This document shows, one piece after another, positions 6,789 to 15,334 of a DNA stretch of 64,000 nt. This stretch comes from Paenibacillus silagei (GTDB lineage Bacteria; Bacillota; Bacilli; Paenibacillales; Paenibacillaceae): contig NZ_JAGGLV010000018.1 of NCBI RefSeq assembly GCF_017874735.1, positions 1 to 64,000 on the forward strand, in the 5' to 3' direction. Below the pieces are notes generated by a model. It was not told the DNA's origin. It made no database searches and worked only from the letters and a program-made list of their open reading frames with translations. The position numbers were made by a program, and so were the translations under genes. How positions within the stretch are numbered: position 1 is the stretch's first letter; the number at the start of each line of letters is the position of its first letter.

Positions 6789-8405
6789 TTAGCTTGGGAT
6801 ATACATTCGGTTATAGTATTCATCCAGCATGCGTTTGGTGGCGAACTCGGTGCGGGTGGTCTCGATGCTGCGGTGCATCATCTGCACCCACTTGGCCTGA
6901 TTCTCATAGAAGACCGGGAGGACGCGGTTCAGAAGGGTCTCGTACAGTGCATCGCTGTCATGCTGGTCAAGCACCGCAAAGTCGGTAGTCTCGAAGCCGC
7001 CGCCGATCTGCCAGCCGTTCTCGCCGTCGATGCAGGCCTCCGGCCACCAGCCGTCCAGGATGGAGCAGTTCAGGACGCCGTTCATGGCGGCCTTCATCCC
7101 GGAGGTTCCGCTGGCTTCGAGCGGTCTGCGCGGATTGTTCAGCCAGATGTCAGAGCCGCGGGTCAGCTGGGCTCCGATGGTCATATCGTAGTTCTCCAGG
7201 AAGACTACGCTCTTCGGATATTTGCGCATCATGGCTATAAGGTTGCTGACGATCCGCTTGCCGTTGTCGTCCAGCGGATGCGCCTTGCCGGAGAACACAA
7301 TCTGAATCTTGCCGCTCTCCAGGTACGGCTCTATAATGTCCGGCCGGGAGAAAATCAAGTCACTGCGCTTGTAGGGGGCGGCGCGGCGGGAGAACCCGAT
7401 CAGCAGATGCTCTGGATTCAGGGCGATCCTGGAGCGTTCTTCGATGAAGCTGATCAGCTCCTGCTTGATCTCCTTGTGGACGGCCCACAGGTCGCCGCCC
7501 TCCTCAAAAGCACGGGTCATCCGCTCATCTACCCAGGTAGGGGTGTGAATCGCATTGGTGATGCCGATGATCTCGGATCTGCCGGCGACTTCCTTCCACA
7601 TCTTGTTGGCAGTATCGGCATGAAGCTGGGCGACCGCATTCGAGATCCGCGATAGCCGCAGGCCGGCAACGGTCATGTTGAAGGGATCACCGCCGATCCG
7701 CTCCATCTGCGCCCGGGTTAAGCCATTAAAGGCCCCCATGTACTCCAGCCGGTCCAGCGGATGGGTCTCGTTGCCTTCCTTAATCGGTGTATGTGTAGTG
7801 AACACAACCTCTTCTCGTGTAGCCTTCCAGGCTTCTTCAAAGGTACTGCCGCCGGACATCTTCTCCCGGATCAGCTCGATTGCAGCGAGCGCCGCATGTC
7901 CCTCGTTGAAGTGATAGACATCGATCTTAATTCCTAGAGCGCGCATGGCTTTGACGCCGCCGATGCCCAGCACGATCTCCTGGGCAATCCGCTCCTCCCC
8001 GAACCAGCCGTAGAGCTGGCCGGTAATCCAGGTATCACTGTTCTCCGGGATATCGGTGTCGAGCAAATAGAGCGGACGGTTACCGAAATGGTCGGTTCTC
8101 CACACTTTGCAGACCACATCGGTCTTTCTGACTTTTACCGTGACCTTGACACCCGTATCTTCCAGGAAGTCGTACACATAGTTGTGGTAAGAGTCGTAGG
8201 GGTTGCCGTTCGCATCAATCTTCTGGTCCGTGTAGCCCTGTTTCCATTTGAGTCCGATGGGGATGATAGGTGCCCCGATATCCTGCGCGCCCTTGATATA
8301 ATCTCCGGCCAGAATGCCCAGGCCTCCGGCGTACATTTTGAAATCGGAATGCAGTCCATACTCCATGCTGAAATAAGCTACTGACGGTAAGTGGTTCTCG
8401 CTCAC
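6789..8405 (-). CDS. glgP: Alpha-glucan phosphorylase (GT35)
   Basis: A PLP-dependent phosphorylase that releases glucose 1-phosphate from glycogen or maltodextrin. The 538-residue form lacks the long N-terminal part of classical enzymes and matches the short alpha-glucan phosphorylase type. The PLP site motif EASGTSGMKAAMNG, carrying the cofactor lysine, is intact, as is the N-terminal YFSMEYGLH. It starts at GTG with AGGAGG nine bases upstream. No glgBCDA genes adjoin it. A CcpA-like cre site lies in the divergent promoter region, pointing to carbon-catabolite control. Confidence 0.9.
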   Translation of the reverse strand: MSENHLPSVAYFSMEYGLHSDFKMYAGGLGILAGDYIKGAQDIGAPIIPIGLKWKQGYTDQKIDANGNPYDSYHNYVYDFLEDTGVKVTVKVRKTDVVCKVWRTDHFGNRPLYLLDTDIPENSDTWITGQLYGWFGEERIAQEIVLGIGGVKAMRALGIKIDVYHFNEGHAALAAIELIREKMSGGSTFEEAWKATREEVVFTTHTPIKEGNETHPLDRLEYMGAFNGLTRAQMERIGGDPFNMTVAGLRLSRISNAVAQLHADTANKMWKEVAGRSEIIGITNAIHTPTWVDERMTRAFEEGGDLWAVHKEIKQELISFIEERSRIALNPEHLLIGFSRRAAPYKRSDLIFSRPDIIEPYLESGKIQIVFSGKAHPLDDNGKRIVSNLIAMMRKYPKSVVFLENYDMTIGAQLTRGSDIWLNNPRRPLEASGTSGMKAAMNGVLNCSILDGWWPEACIDGENGWQIGGGFETTDFAVLDQHDSDALYETLLNRVLPVFYENQAKWVQMMHRSIETTRTEFATKRMLDEYYNRMYIPS

Positions 8406-8465
8406 GTGATAAGCCTCCTAAATGCGATTTAGATAATAACGGGTTGCTGCAGGCTGTATCTAAGA

Positions 8466-8479
8466 TGCAAACGTTTGCT
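8466..8479. promoter_or_regulatory. Candidate cre (CcpA) site
   Basis: TGCAAACGTTTGCT fits the cre consensus TGNAANCGNWNNCW and contains a 12-bp perfect palindrome. It lies between the divergent alpha-glucan phosphorylase and ribokinase genes, 60 bp upstream of the former. A LacI-family repressor other than CcpA could also bind it. Confidence 0.65.
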
Positions 8480-8697
8480 CAATGAGGCAGGACGGGCTCT
8501 GGAAGCGATTGCACCATCATTCTAGCATATTTATCCTTAAAAAGCACAGCGGAGTTTCGGTGACAACTGGCTGCCTGCGGAGCCGATAAATAAAATTTGA
8601 TAAACCTGCCGGAAGGCCATAAGATAAGGGGAGTAAAAATGTACAAGCTTCATCTAAACCATAAAGCAAACAATAAACCAAGTGGTGGTGTAAAGGA

Positions 8698-9636
8698 TTG
8701 AGTATAGTCGTAATTGGAAGTCTGAATATGGATATGGTCGTGCGGGCAGAGCGCGCGCCGGAGGCGGGTGAGACCCTGTTCGGTCAGGGGTTCGCTCTGT
8801 CTCCGGGCGGAAAAGGGGCGAATCAGGCCGTTGCGGCGGCCAGACTGGGCGCGGATGTGACGATGATCGGCAGAGTGGGAAAGGATGCTTTTGGCAGCGG
8901 GCTGCTGGAGATTATGGAGCAGGAGCGGGTTCATACCGAGTATATCTCGCTGAGTGAATCCCAGGCTACAGGGGTAGCTTCCATTGTGGTCGACGGGTCC
9001 GGTGAGAACCGGATCATCGTAGTGCCTGGCGCGAATGTGGAGATGAAGCCGGAGGATATTGAAGCACTTGAGACAGTGATCAGCGGAGCCGGGATCGTGG
9101 TGATGCAGCTGGAGACGGATCTGGCGATGTGCGGGGCTGCGGCAGTCCTGGCGTACCGGCATGGGATTCCGGTGATTCTTAATCCTGCTCCGGCCCAGCC
9201 GCTGAGCGATGAGCTGCTGCACCATATTACCTACCTGACTCCGAATGAGACAGAGGCGGGGATTCTGGCCGGTATCGCTGTGGAGAGTGTGGAGGATGCA
9301 GAGCGTGCTGCCCGGATAATGCTGTCAAAAGGGGTCCGGCACGTCATTGTAACGCTGGGCTCCAAAGGGGCGCTAATCGTGGACGCTGCCGGAAGCCGGC
9401 ATGTTCAGGGTTTCCCTGTGCAAGCGGTAGATACGGTCGCAGCCGGAGATTCCTTCAACGGGGCGCTGGCCTGGCAGCTGACCTGCGGCAGGACGCTGGA
9501 GGAAGCGGTCCGCTTCGCCAATGCTGTCGGTGCGCTGGCGGTTGGCAAGACCGGTGCAATTGCTTCTCTGCCCAGACTGGAAGAGGTGGAGCAGTTCCTG
9601 CGGACAGCTGCTAATGCAGAGCCACAAGACCTGTAG
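8698..9636 (+). CDS. rbsK: Ribokinase (PfkB family)
   Basis: Phosphorylates D-ribose to ribose 5-phosphate with ATP in the cytoplasm. It is 312 residues, as usual. The N-terminal VVIGSLNMDMVV and GGKGANQAVAAARLG (sugar-binding di-glycine region) are present, as is the C-terminal DTVAAGDSFNGAL with the catalytic Asp and anion hole. The start is TTG, chosen because the family start SIVVIGS follows at once. It stands alone, without rbsD or an rbsACB transporter, so ribose entry must be encoded elsewhere. A different PfkB sugar kinase specificity is possible but less likely. Confidence 0.9.
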   Translation: MSIVVIGSLNMDMVVRAERAPEAGETLFGQGFALSPGGKGANQAVAAARLGADVTMIGRVGKDAFGSGLLEIMEQERVHTEYISLSESQATGVASIVVDGSGENRIIVVPGANVEMKPEDIEALETVISGAGIVVMQLETDLAMCGAAAVLAYRHGIPVILNPAPAQPLSDELLHHITYLTPNETEAGILAGIAVESVEDAERAARIMLSKGVRHVIVTLGSKGALIVDAAGSRHVQGFPVQAVDTVAAGDSFNGALAWQLTCGRTLEEAVRFANAVGALAVGKTGAIASLPRLEEVEQFLRTAANAEPQDL

Positions 9637-9677
9637 ATCCCAGTAGATTCCGTGTGTGTGATAAAGGAAGCAGATAC

Positions 9678-9932
9678 TATATAAGACGCACTAAAGAAAT
9701 TAACGAAAAGCAAAAAGAAGCGGAGGGGAAATTTGGAACTGTAGGAGCGGTAGCGTCCGCCTGAAAGCTTTCCGAAGGAAAGCTCGCATCGTAAGCATCA
9801 GCTAATCAACGGATTTCAACCGCGAGTAGCGGATTAAATCAAGAAATCTGGTGACAACAGCGGCCGGAAGTCCAAATGTTCACCGCAGCGACGACCAAGC
9901 TTCGAGTTCAAACCTTAAGTGCGTTTTATATA
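9678..9932. mobile_element. MITE-like element with terminal inverted repeats
   Basis: A 255-bp non-coding element between rbsK and aroD. Its ends, 9678-9696 and 9914-9932, form 19-bp inverted repeats matching at 17 positions (TATATAAGACGCACTAAAG on the left). The inside is structured, for example AGCTTTCC with GGAAAGCT around GAA at 9766-9784. No ORF is present, and no clear target-site duplication is seen beyond a possible dinucleotide AC. It accounts for most of the 365-bp gap 9637-10001. A structured non-coding RNA carried within a repeat is an alternative reading. Confidence 0.7.
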
Positions 9933-10001
9933 ACAGACAAATTAAGCGGGGAGCGTCAGAGGAAGCTCTGAGACTCCGGGTCCGCTAAGGAGCTGACACG
10001 T

Positions 10002-10766
10002 TTGAGCGGTACAGTAACCGTCAAGAATATAACCCTCGGAGAAGGGATGCCCAAAATCTGTGTTCCGCTGGTCGGAACGACGCGGACGGAGCTGCGTGAA
10101 GAAGCTGAGGCGCTAATCGCACTGGCGCCGGATGTGGTGGAGTGGCGCAGTGATTTCTTCACGGAGGTGGAAGATATTAATGCCGTGACCCAGGTGCTGG
10201 AGGACATCCAGCGCCTGCTGCCGGAGATTCCGCTGATCTTCACCTTCCGCAGCGCCAGGGAAGGCGGCGAGAAGGAAATCTCCACAGCCTATTACTTCCG
10301 GCTGATCCAGGCGGCGATAGAGAGCGGGCTGGTGGATATTGTGGATGTGGAGCTGTTCCAAGAGGAAGCGGAGGTCCGCAGACTGATTGCAGCAGCGCAT
10401 GGACAGGCAGTGTTCGTGATTCTCTCGAATCATGACTTCGACGGGACGCCGTCCGAGGATGAGATTGTCTCCCGGCTGTGCCGGGCGCAGGAGCTGGGCG
10501 GCGATCTGCCGAAGATTGCCGTAATGCCGCAAGGGCCAGCCGATGTGCTGACCCTGCTGGCGGCGACGAACCGGATGCAGGAGCAGTATGCGGACCGTCC
10601 GATCATTACGATGTCGATGGCCGGGGAGGGCGTGATCAGCCGGCTGGCCGGGGAGATCTTCGGCTCGGCGCTGACCTTCGGTGCGGCGCATAAGCCTTCG
10701 GCACCGGGGCAGGTGGCAGTCGCCGAACTGCGCGGTGTGCTGGAGCTGCTGCACCGCAGCTTGTAG
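10002..10766 (+). CDS. aroD: Type I 3-dehydroquinate dehydratase
   Basis: Third step of the shikimate pathway: 3-dehydroquinate to 3-dehydroshikimate through a Schiff-base lysine. The 254-residue length fits the type I family. The catalytic His144 in NHDFDG and Lys171 in PKIAVMPQ align with His143 and Lys170 of the E. coli enzyme. It starts at TTG with TAAGGAG ten bases upstream. No other aro gene is near. A terminator follows at 10807. Confidence 0.95.
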   Translation: MSGTVTVKNITLGEGMPKICVPLVGTTRTELREEAEALIALAPDVVEWRSDFFTEVEDINAVTQVLEDIQRLLPEIPLIFTFRSAREGGEKEISTAYYFRLIQAAIESGLVDIVDVELFQEEAEVRRLIAAAHGQAVFVILSNHDFDGTPSEDEIVSRLCRAQELGGDLPKIAVMPQGPADVLTLLAATNRMQEQYADRPIITMSMAGEGVISRLAGEIFGSALTFGAAHKPSAPGQVAVAELRGVLELLHRSL

Positions 10767-10806
10767 CGGCTACCGGTTCAGACGCAGCAGGAATGGGGAT
10801 AGACAG

Positions 10807-10846
10807 GGGTGTTTCCGGCCGGTATTCCGGTGGAAGCACCCTTTTG
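10807..10846 (+). terminator. Terminator after aroD
   Basis: The stem GGGTGTTTCC (10807-10816) pairs with GGAAGCACCC (10832-10841), with further pairing inside the loop, followed by TTTTG. Confidence 0.75.
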
Positions 10847-10942
10847 CATATAGAGAGATATAGCAAATAGCGGGCGGAGTTTGAAACTGTAGCTGCCCAT
10901 GCCCTACAATGGAGGCAACCAAGTAGAAGGGGCGGAGCGCCG

Positions 10943-11635
10943 ATGACAGAATTGATTCTGGTGGTGGAGGATGAGGTGAGAATTGCCCGTCTGCTGCAGA
11001 TTGAGCTGGAATGCGAGGGATACCGTGTGTCCATTGCCGGGAGCGGCCATCAGGGGCTGGAGATGTACCAGGAGCAGCAGCCGGATCTGTTATTGCTGGA
11101 TGTGATGCTGCCCGGATTCAGCGGCATAGAGCTGCTGCGGCGAATCCGGGCGGGTGATCCCGATACGCCGGTGCTGCTGCTTACAGCCAAAAGCTCGGTA
11201 GAGGATAAAGTATCAGGCCTGGACCTTGGGGCCAATGATTATATTACGAAGCCGTTTCAAATTGAGGAGCTGCTGGCGCGTGTCCGTGCTGCGCTGCGGC
11301 TGGCCTCGGGGCGGAGGAGAGAGGAAGCCGTCAACCTGCTGATGGCAGAGGATCTGGAGCTGAACGAAACTACGCGGGAGGTGAAGCGGGCAGGCCGGAG
11401 CATCGAGCTGACTCCGCGGGAGTTCGACCTGCTGGTCTACCTGCTGAAGAATAAACGCCAGGTGCTGAACAGGGAACAGATCATGGCTGCCGTCTGGGGA
11501 TACGATTATTACGGCGATACGAACATTGTGGATGTCTATATCCGCTATGTCCGCAAAAAAATTACGCTGGACCACCAGCCTGAATTGATTCATACCGTGC
11601 GGGGCGTTGGTTATGTGCTGAAGGATGCCCCATGA
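10943..11635 (+). CDS. OmpR-family response regulator
   Basis: A 230-residue DNA-binding response regulator. The receiver domain, residues 1-115, has the acidic pair Glu9/Asp10, the phospho-acceptor Asp53 and Lys in ITKPF. The winged-helix output domain spans about 130-228 with the usual LTPREFDLLVYL and RGVGYVL. Its last four bases overlap the start of the kinase gene (ATGA), so the pair is translationally coupled. The downstream PepSY genes suggest a cell-envelope or protease-related signal; PepSY proteins often sit under such regulators in Paenibacillus-like genomes. Confidence 0.92.
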   Translation: MTELILVVEDEVRIARLLQIELECEGYRVSIAGSGHQGLEMYQEQQPDLLLLDVMLPGFSGIELLRRIRAGDPDTPVLLLTAKSSVEDKVSGLDLGANDYITKPFQIEELLARVRAALRLASGRRREEAVNLLMAEDLELNETTREVKRAGRSIELTPREFDLLVYLLKNKRQVLNREQIMAAVWGYDYYGDTNIVDVYIRYVRKKITLDHQPELIHTVRGVGYVLKDAP

Positions 11636-12999
11636 AGCTGCGGAGCACCATTCATCTGTATTCCAGCGTGCTGTTCGCCGTGCTGCTTATCCTCATGAAT
11701 CTGTTCATCTACGCCGTGTTCAGCCGGATGTCACTAGACAGCCAGCTCGGGCAGGCATCTGCCGAGACGGCCAGAATTGCTGCCGCGATGAGAAAAGCGG
11801 GAGACGGGGTAACGGCACCGGAGCTGCTCCGGGCATATGTGCCGGTGGAGGGAATGCTGCGGCTGCTCACTGTGGACGGAGGCGGACCGGCGCCGGTCAC
11901 CTCAGCCTCGGGGCAGGAGATCAGCCGGCTGAAGCCGGTCTACCATCCCGGGAAGCAGGCGGAACGGGTCCGGGTGGACGGACGCTTGTATGCGTTCGTG
12001 AGCGTTCCCGTCATCTGGACGGACGGGAACGTCCTGAATGTCCAGATGACCAAAAGTCTGGAGGGCACGATGGATACCTTGCGGGTCCTGCGGCTGGTCC
12101 TTGCAGGCGCTACGCTTGCGGTGCTGCTTCCGCTGCTGCTCTCCGGCCGCCTGTTGTCGGGCCTGATTATGCGGCCCATCGTCCAAATGACGGCGACTAT
12201 GCGGGAGATTCAGCGCAGCGGGAAATTCCGCAGGCTTCCGCTGAAAGCACACTCGAAGGATGAGCTGGTGGAGATGGGGCATACCTTCAACGACATGATA
12301 GGCCTCTTAGAGAGCAATTATGTGAAGCAGGAGAAATTCGTGTCGGATGCCTCCCATGAGCTGCGCACACCGCTGACGGTTATTGAGAGCTATGCCAGTC
12401 TGCTGAAGCGCAGAGGGCGGGATCACCCGGAGCTGTTCGATGAATCGGTTGAGGCTATCCATTCCGAAGCTGTGCGGATGAAGGAAATGACGGAGCAGCT
12501 CCTGCTGCTGGCGAAGCACCCGGAGCAGTGGGATCTGGAGCTGAAGGTGATGGATCTGGAGGAGCTGGTGCGTTCTTCGGCGAAGGCTTTTCATAATGCG
12601 TACGGGAGAGAGGTCACGGTTCAGGTCAAGGGGTCACCCGAAGGCTACAGCGATGAAGCGAAGCTCCGGCAGCTGCTGTTCATCTTCCTGGACAATGCCC
12701 GCAAATACAGCGATGAGCAGATAACCGTGCGTATTGAGGCTGCCGGGCAGGAACGGATGATTGTGATTACCGACCGCGGTATTGGAATTCCGCCGGAGGA
12801 GCTGCCGAAGATATTCGACCGTTTCTATAGAGTGGATGAGGCGAGAACCCGTGAGAACGGAGGGGCAGGCCTGGGGCTGTCGCTAGCCGCAGAGATCGCG
12901 GGGGCGATCGGAGCGGAGCTGTCCATGGATAGTACGGTAGGCCTGGGAACCTCGGTGACGATCCGCATGGCTGCGGACCGCAGGGGAGGTGGACAATGA
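11632..12999 (+). CDS. Membrane sensor histidine kinase
   Basis: 455 residues. Transmembrane segments lie at about 9-29 and 150-172, flanking an extracellular sensor of some 120 residues. A HAMP segment follows at about 175-225. The HisKA box SHELRTPLTVIE carries the phospho-acceptor His, and an HATPase domain has N (FLDNARKYS), G1 (DRGIGIPPEE) and G2 (GAGLGLSLA) boxes. It overlaps its response regulator by four bases and the next gene by four bases, forming one three-gene unit. The signal is unknown. Confidence 0.92.
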   Translation: MKLRSTIHLYSSVLFAVLLILMNLFIYAVFSRMSLDSQLGQASAETARIAAAMRKAGDGVTAPELLRAYVPVEGMLRLLTVDGGGPAPVTSASGQEISRLKPVYHPGKQAERVRVDGRLYAFVSVPVIWTDGNVLNVQMTKSLEGTMDTLRVLRLVLAGATLAVLLPLLLSGRLLSGLIMRPIVQMTATMREIQRSGKFRRLPLKAHSKDELVEMGHTFNDMIGLLESNYVKQEKFVSDASHELRTPLTVIESYASLLKRRGRDHPELFDESVEAIHSEAVRMKEMTEQLLLLAKHPEQWDLELKVMDLEELVRSSAKAFHNAYGREVTVQVKGSPEGYSDEAKLRQLLFIFLDNARKYSDEQITVRIEAAGQERMIVITDRGIGIPPEELPKIFDRFYRVDEARTRENGGAGLGLSLAAEIAGAIGAELSMDSTVGLGTSVTIRMAADRRGGGQ

Positions 13000-13598
13000 A
13001 CCAGCATCCAAGGAACAAGAGCAAAATGTACAAGGCAATCATAGGTATGGTGGTCTTCCTGCTGCTGGCTTGGGTTGCCTTCCGGATATTCGGGAAGGAT
13101 TCGGAGCCGCTGTTATCCAGAGATCAGGCTACGCTGGCTGTGCTGAGCGAATATGCCGGTAAGGTAGACAGTCTGAAGCTGCAAGCCGGAGCTTATATAG
13201 CGGTGCTTCATACGGAGCAAGGACGGTATGAGCTGAAGCTGGACGGAGTTACCGGCGAGATTCTCTCCATCGTGCTGTTGAAGCGCACGGACGAACCGGC
13301 GGTGCAGCCTACGTCTGCCGCTACTCCAGCTCCATCTGGCGGAGCTGACGCTACCCCGTCACCAGCAACTACCCCGTCAGCGCAGAGCGTAGTCTCCCAA
13401 GAGGAGGCTGTCAGTCTGGCTCTGCGTGAGGTACCGGGGGAGCTGGACGATGTGGATACGGGAATTGATGCGGCAGGCGCTTATTATCTGGTGGAGATAC
13501 ATACTTCAGACAGGCGGGAGGCCGTAGTCCAGGTGAATGCCATCTCGGGCCATATTATGTCTGTGACCTGGGAAGAGCCGGATGGGGACGATTCCTAG
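12996..13598 (+). CDS. Membrane-anchored PepSY protein
   Basis: 200 residues. It has one N-terminal transmembrane helix (about 13-30), a first PepSY-like repeat at about 38-95, a Pro/Ala/Thr/Ser-rich linker at about 98-132, and a second PepSY repeat at about 133-195. An acidic end follows. The domain would be outside the membrane. PepSY domains are known as propeptide-like inhibitors or sensors; the function here is inferred only from the domain. It overlaps the kinase gene by four bases and may modulate that kinase. Confidence 0.82.
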   Translation: MNQHPRNKSKMYKAIIGMVVFLLLAWVAFRIFGKDSEPLLSRDQATLAVLSEYAGKVDSLKLQAGAYIAVLHTEQGRYELKLDGVTGEILSIVLLKRTDEPAVQPTSAATPAPSGGADATPSPATTPSAQSVVSQEEAVSLALREVPGELDDVDTGIDAAGAYYLVEIHTSDRREAVVQVNAISGHIMSVTWEEPDGDDS

Positions 13599-13611
13599 GG
13601 TATCTGTTTTT

Positions 13612-13647
13612 TTCTCAGCGAATTCTAATGTTACTCCCGCTGTTCTC
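13612..13647 (+). promoter_or_regulatory. Direct repeats upstream of the second PepSY gene
   Basis: TTCTCAG at 13612 and TTCTAAT at 13623 are spaced 11 bp apart, with a further TTCTC at 13643. Tandem half-sites one helical turn apart are typical OmpR-family binding sites, so the adjacent response regulator probably controls the gene that starts at 13711. Confidence 0.5.
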
Positions 13648-13710
13648 TCAGATTGTAGCGTTATAGTTACTACATGAAGCAGCGAAGAATGAACTTAGGA
13701 GGCGTTAACA

Positions 13711-14268
13711 TTGAAGACAAAGATATGGAGCAGTATCACGGCGGCAGCACTTATTCTCGGAGGCGCTTATGGTATAGGCGAGCTGAAGGGCAGTACGGCA
13801 GATGCAGCCGCATCCGCGAAGAGTCAGAGCAAAACGTTAATTAGTGTAAGCAAAGCCGAGCAGATTGCCTTGAAGGCAGCTCCGGGACAGGTGGAGAGCA
13901 TCGATCTGGAGAAGAAGGCCAGCGGCACGTATTACGATATCGAAATTCAGCAGACCAAGCAGGAGATAGATGTCCGGGTAGATGCCTATTCGGGAAAAGT
14001 GATCAGCGTGCGCAAGGATGCAGGCGATGATGACTCTCATAAGGCAGCTCCGGCCTCAGGCGGCAAGCTGATTACCGCAGGCAAGGCGGCTGAGGTGGCT
14101 CAAGCTGCTGTGAAGGGGACGGTCACCGAGATTGATCTGGACCGGGACCATGGAGGAGCTGTCTATGAGGTTGAAGTCAGGAACGGGCAGGTCAAGACAG
14201 AAGTAGGTGTCGATGCGTATACTGCCAAGGTTGTGTACACCGATACGGATTCCGACGAGGATGATTGA
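13711..14268 (+). CDS. Secreted PepSY-domain protein
   Basis: 185 residues with TTG as start (GGAGGC upstream). The N-terminal signal sequence (residues about 1-34) contains a hydrophobic stretch ending near ADAAASA. Two PepSY repeats follow at about 42-110 and 115-180, each of the form ISVSKAEQIALKAAPG or similar, and the tail DTDSDEDD is acidic. It is a paralogue of the preceding membrane-anchored gene with the same two-repeat plan but lacks the Pro-rich linker. It is likely regulated separately through the direct repeats at 13612. Role unknown beyond the domain; a metal- or peptidase-linked envelope role is possible. Confidence 0.82.
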   Translation: MKTKIWSSITAAALILGGAYGIGELKGSTADAAASAKSQSKTLISVSKAEQIALKAAPGQVESIDLEKKASGTYYDIEIQQTKQEIDVRVDAYSGKVISVRKDAGDDDSHKAAPASGGKLITAGKAAEVAQAAVKGTVTEIDLDRDHGGAVYEVEVRNGQVKTEVGVDAYTAKVVYTDTDSDEDD

Positions 14269-14278
14269 TATGTAAAAG

Positions 14279-14310
14279 AGAGGCAGCCGGATTGAACGGC
14301 TGCCTCTTTG
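14279..14310. terminator. Bidirectional terminator between convergent genes
   Basis: An 11-bp perfect stem, AGAGGCAGCCG at 14279-14289 with CGGCTGCCTCT at 14297-14307. T-rich DNA lies on either side, depending on strand. It serves the PepSY gene and the convergent MerR gene. Confidence 0.85.
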
Positions 14311-14329
14311 CTATGCCAAACGATTACGT

Positions 14330-15094
14330 CTACTGCTTCGCTCCAGTATACACATGCACTGCATCCCGTAGGAACGCGGCCATGCCGGGGCGGCGCTGGT
14401 CGTAATAAGCGGTGAAGCGCTCATCATCGACATACATCTGGGCTACGCCTGCATGGGCTTCCTTGGTGTACGTATCCCAATAGAAGCTGAGCCACTGGCG
14501 GTGCAGATGGGCGGCCTTTTGCGCCAGTTCGCTTGCCGAGTCGCCTTCCTCCATCGCCTGCTCCAGTGACGCGAACATATCGGCCTCTAGCTGTTGAAGG
14601 GCAGCGTACTGCTCCTCCGTCATATGGCTGAGCTTGCGGTTCGACTGCTCCACAGCTTCCGCACCGTATTTCTCCCGGATTTCCTGGCCGTACTTCTGCT
14701 CGTTATCGTCAATCAGCTTCTGCTTGAAGCCTGCGAATTTCTCCTGATTACTCATTGGACTTCTCCCTTCTGTGTGTGCAATGGTCTGCTCGACGTTCGC
14801 GATGAGCCGGTCCAGCTGCTGTCTCCGCTGAAGCAACTGGTCATGGTGCTCGCGCAGGGCGCGGGCGCCGTCGAAGGAGGGCGAATGGACAATATCTCTG
14901 ATCGCCGCAAGGCCGAGGCCCAGTTCCCGGTAGAAGAGAATCTGCTGCAACAGGTCTACCTCAGTCTGGCCGTAGATCCGGTATCCCGAGGAACTGATTC
15001 TGGCTGGCTTCAGAATGCCGAATTCATCGTAATAACGCAGGGTCCGTGCACTGATCCCCGCGAGTGTCCCCAGCTTCTGCACCGTATATTCCAT
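14330..15094 (-). CDS. MerR-family multidrug regulator with TipAS domain
   Basis: 254 residues. The N-terminal MerR HTH (residues 1-70, with ARTLRYYDEFGIL) is followed by a dimerisation coiled coil (about 75-112) and a C-terminal TipAS drug-binding domain (about 118-252). It is related to Streptomyces TipAL and B. subtilis Mta, activators of multidrug transporter genes. An internal ATG at 14755 (protein MSNQEKF) is preceded by AGGGAGAA at a good distance, so a separate TipAS fragment could be made, as in TipA. The promoter at 15185-15215 is of MerR type, implying autoregulation. Confidence 0.88.
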   Translation of the reverse strand: MEYTVQKLGTLAGISARTLRYYDEFGILKPARISSSGYRIYGQTEVDLLQQILFYRELGLGLAAIRDIVHSPSFDGARALREHHDQLLQRRQQLDRLIANVEQTIAHTEGRSPMSNQEKFAGFKQKLIDDNEQKYGQEIREKYGAEAVEQSNRKLSHMTEEQYAALQQLEADMFASLEQAMEEGDSASELAQKAAHLHRQWLSFYWDTYTKEAHAGVAQMYVDDERFTAYYDQRRPGMAAFLRDAVHVYTGAKQ

Positions 15095-15184
15095 GGTCTA
15101 ATCTGCCTCCAATCTGTCTTGGCGTATACAGCAGAGAACGGGTTCAAGGCGTTCCCGCCGGGTAAGCGGCCGCTTACAGATCTA

Positions 15185-15215
15185 ACTGTATACTTTGACG
15201 TAACGGCAAGGTCAA
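15185..15215 (-). promoter_or_regulatory. MerR-type promoter and operator of the TipA-like gene
   Basis: On the minus strand, TTGACC (-35) at 15215-15210 and TACAGT (-10) at 15190-15185 are 19 bp apart, the long spacer that MerR activators untwist. A TATACA reading gives a 17-bp spacer instead. The spacer and -35 contain the dyad TTGAC and GTCAA. This fits autoregulation. Confidence 0.6.
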
Positions 15216-15334
15216 CTCTTAATTTGTATAATAACCAGACAGCAGGGCGGGTAACCGTGTGCTGGAAAAGCAAACAGCGGCAACCGCCCAGGCTATGCCT
15301 CGGGAGATTGCCGCTGCTGCGCGGGCATATGGGG

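Noticed and set aside
8698-9636. Full ribose operon
   Set aside because: Only the kinase gene is present; neighbours are unrelated.
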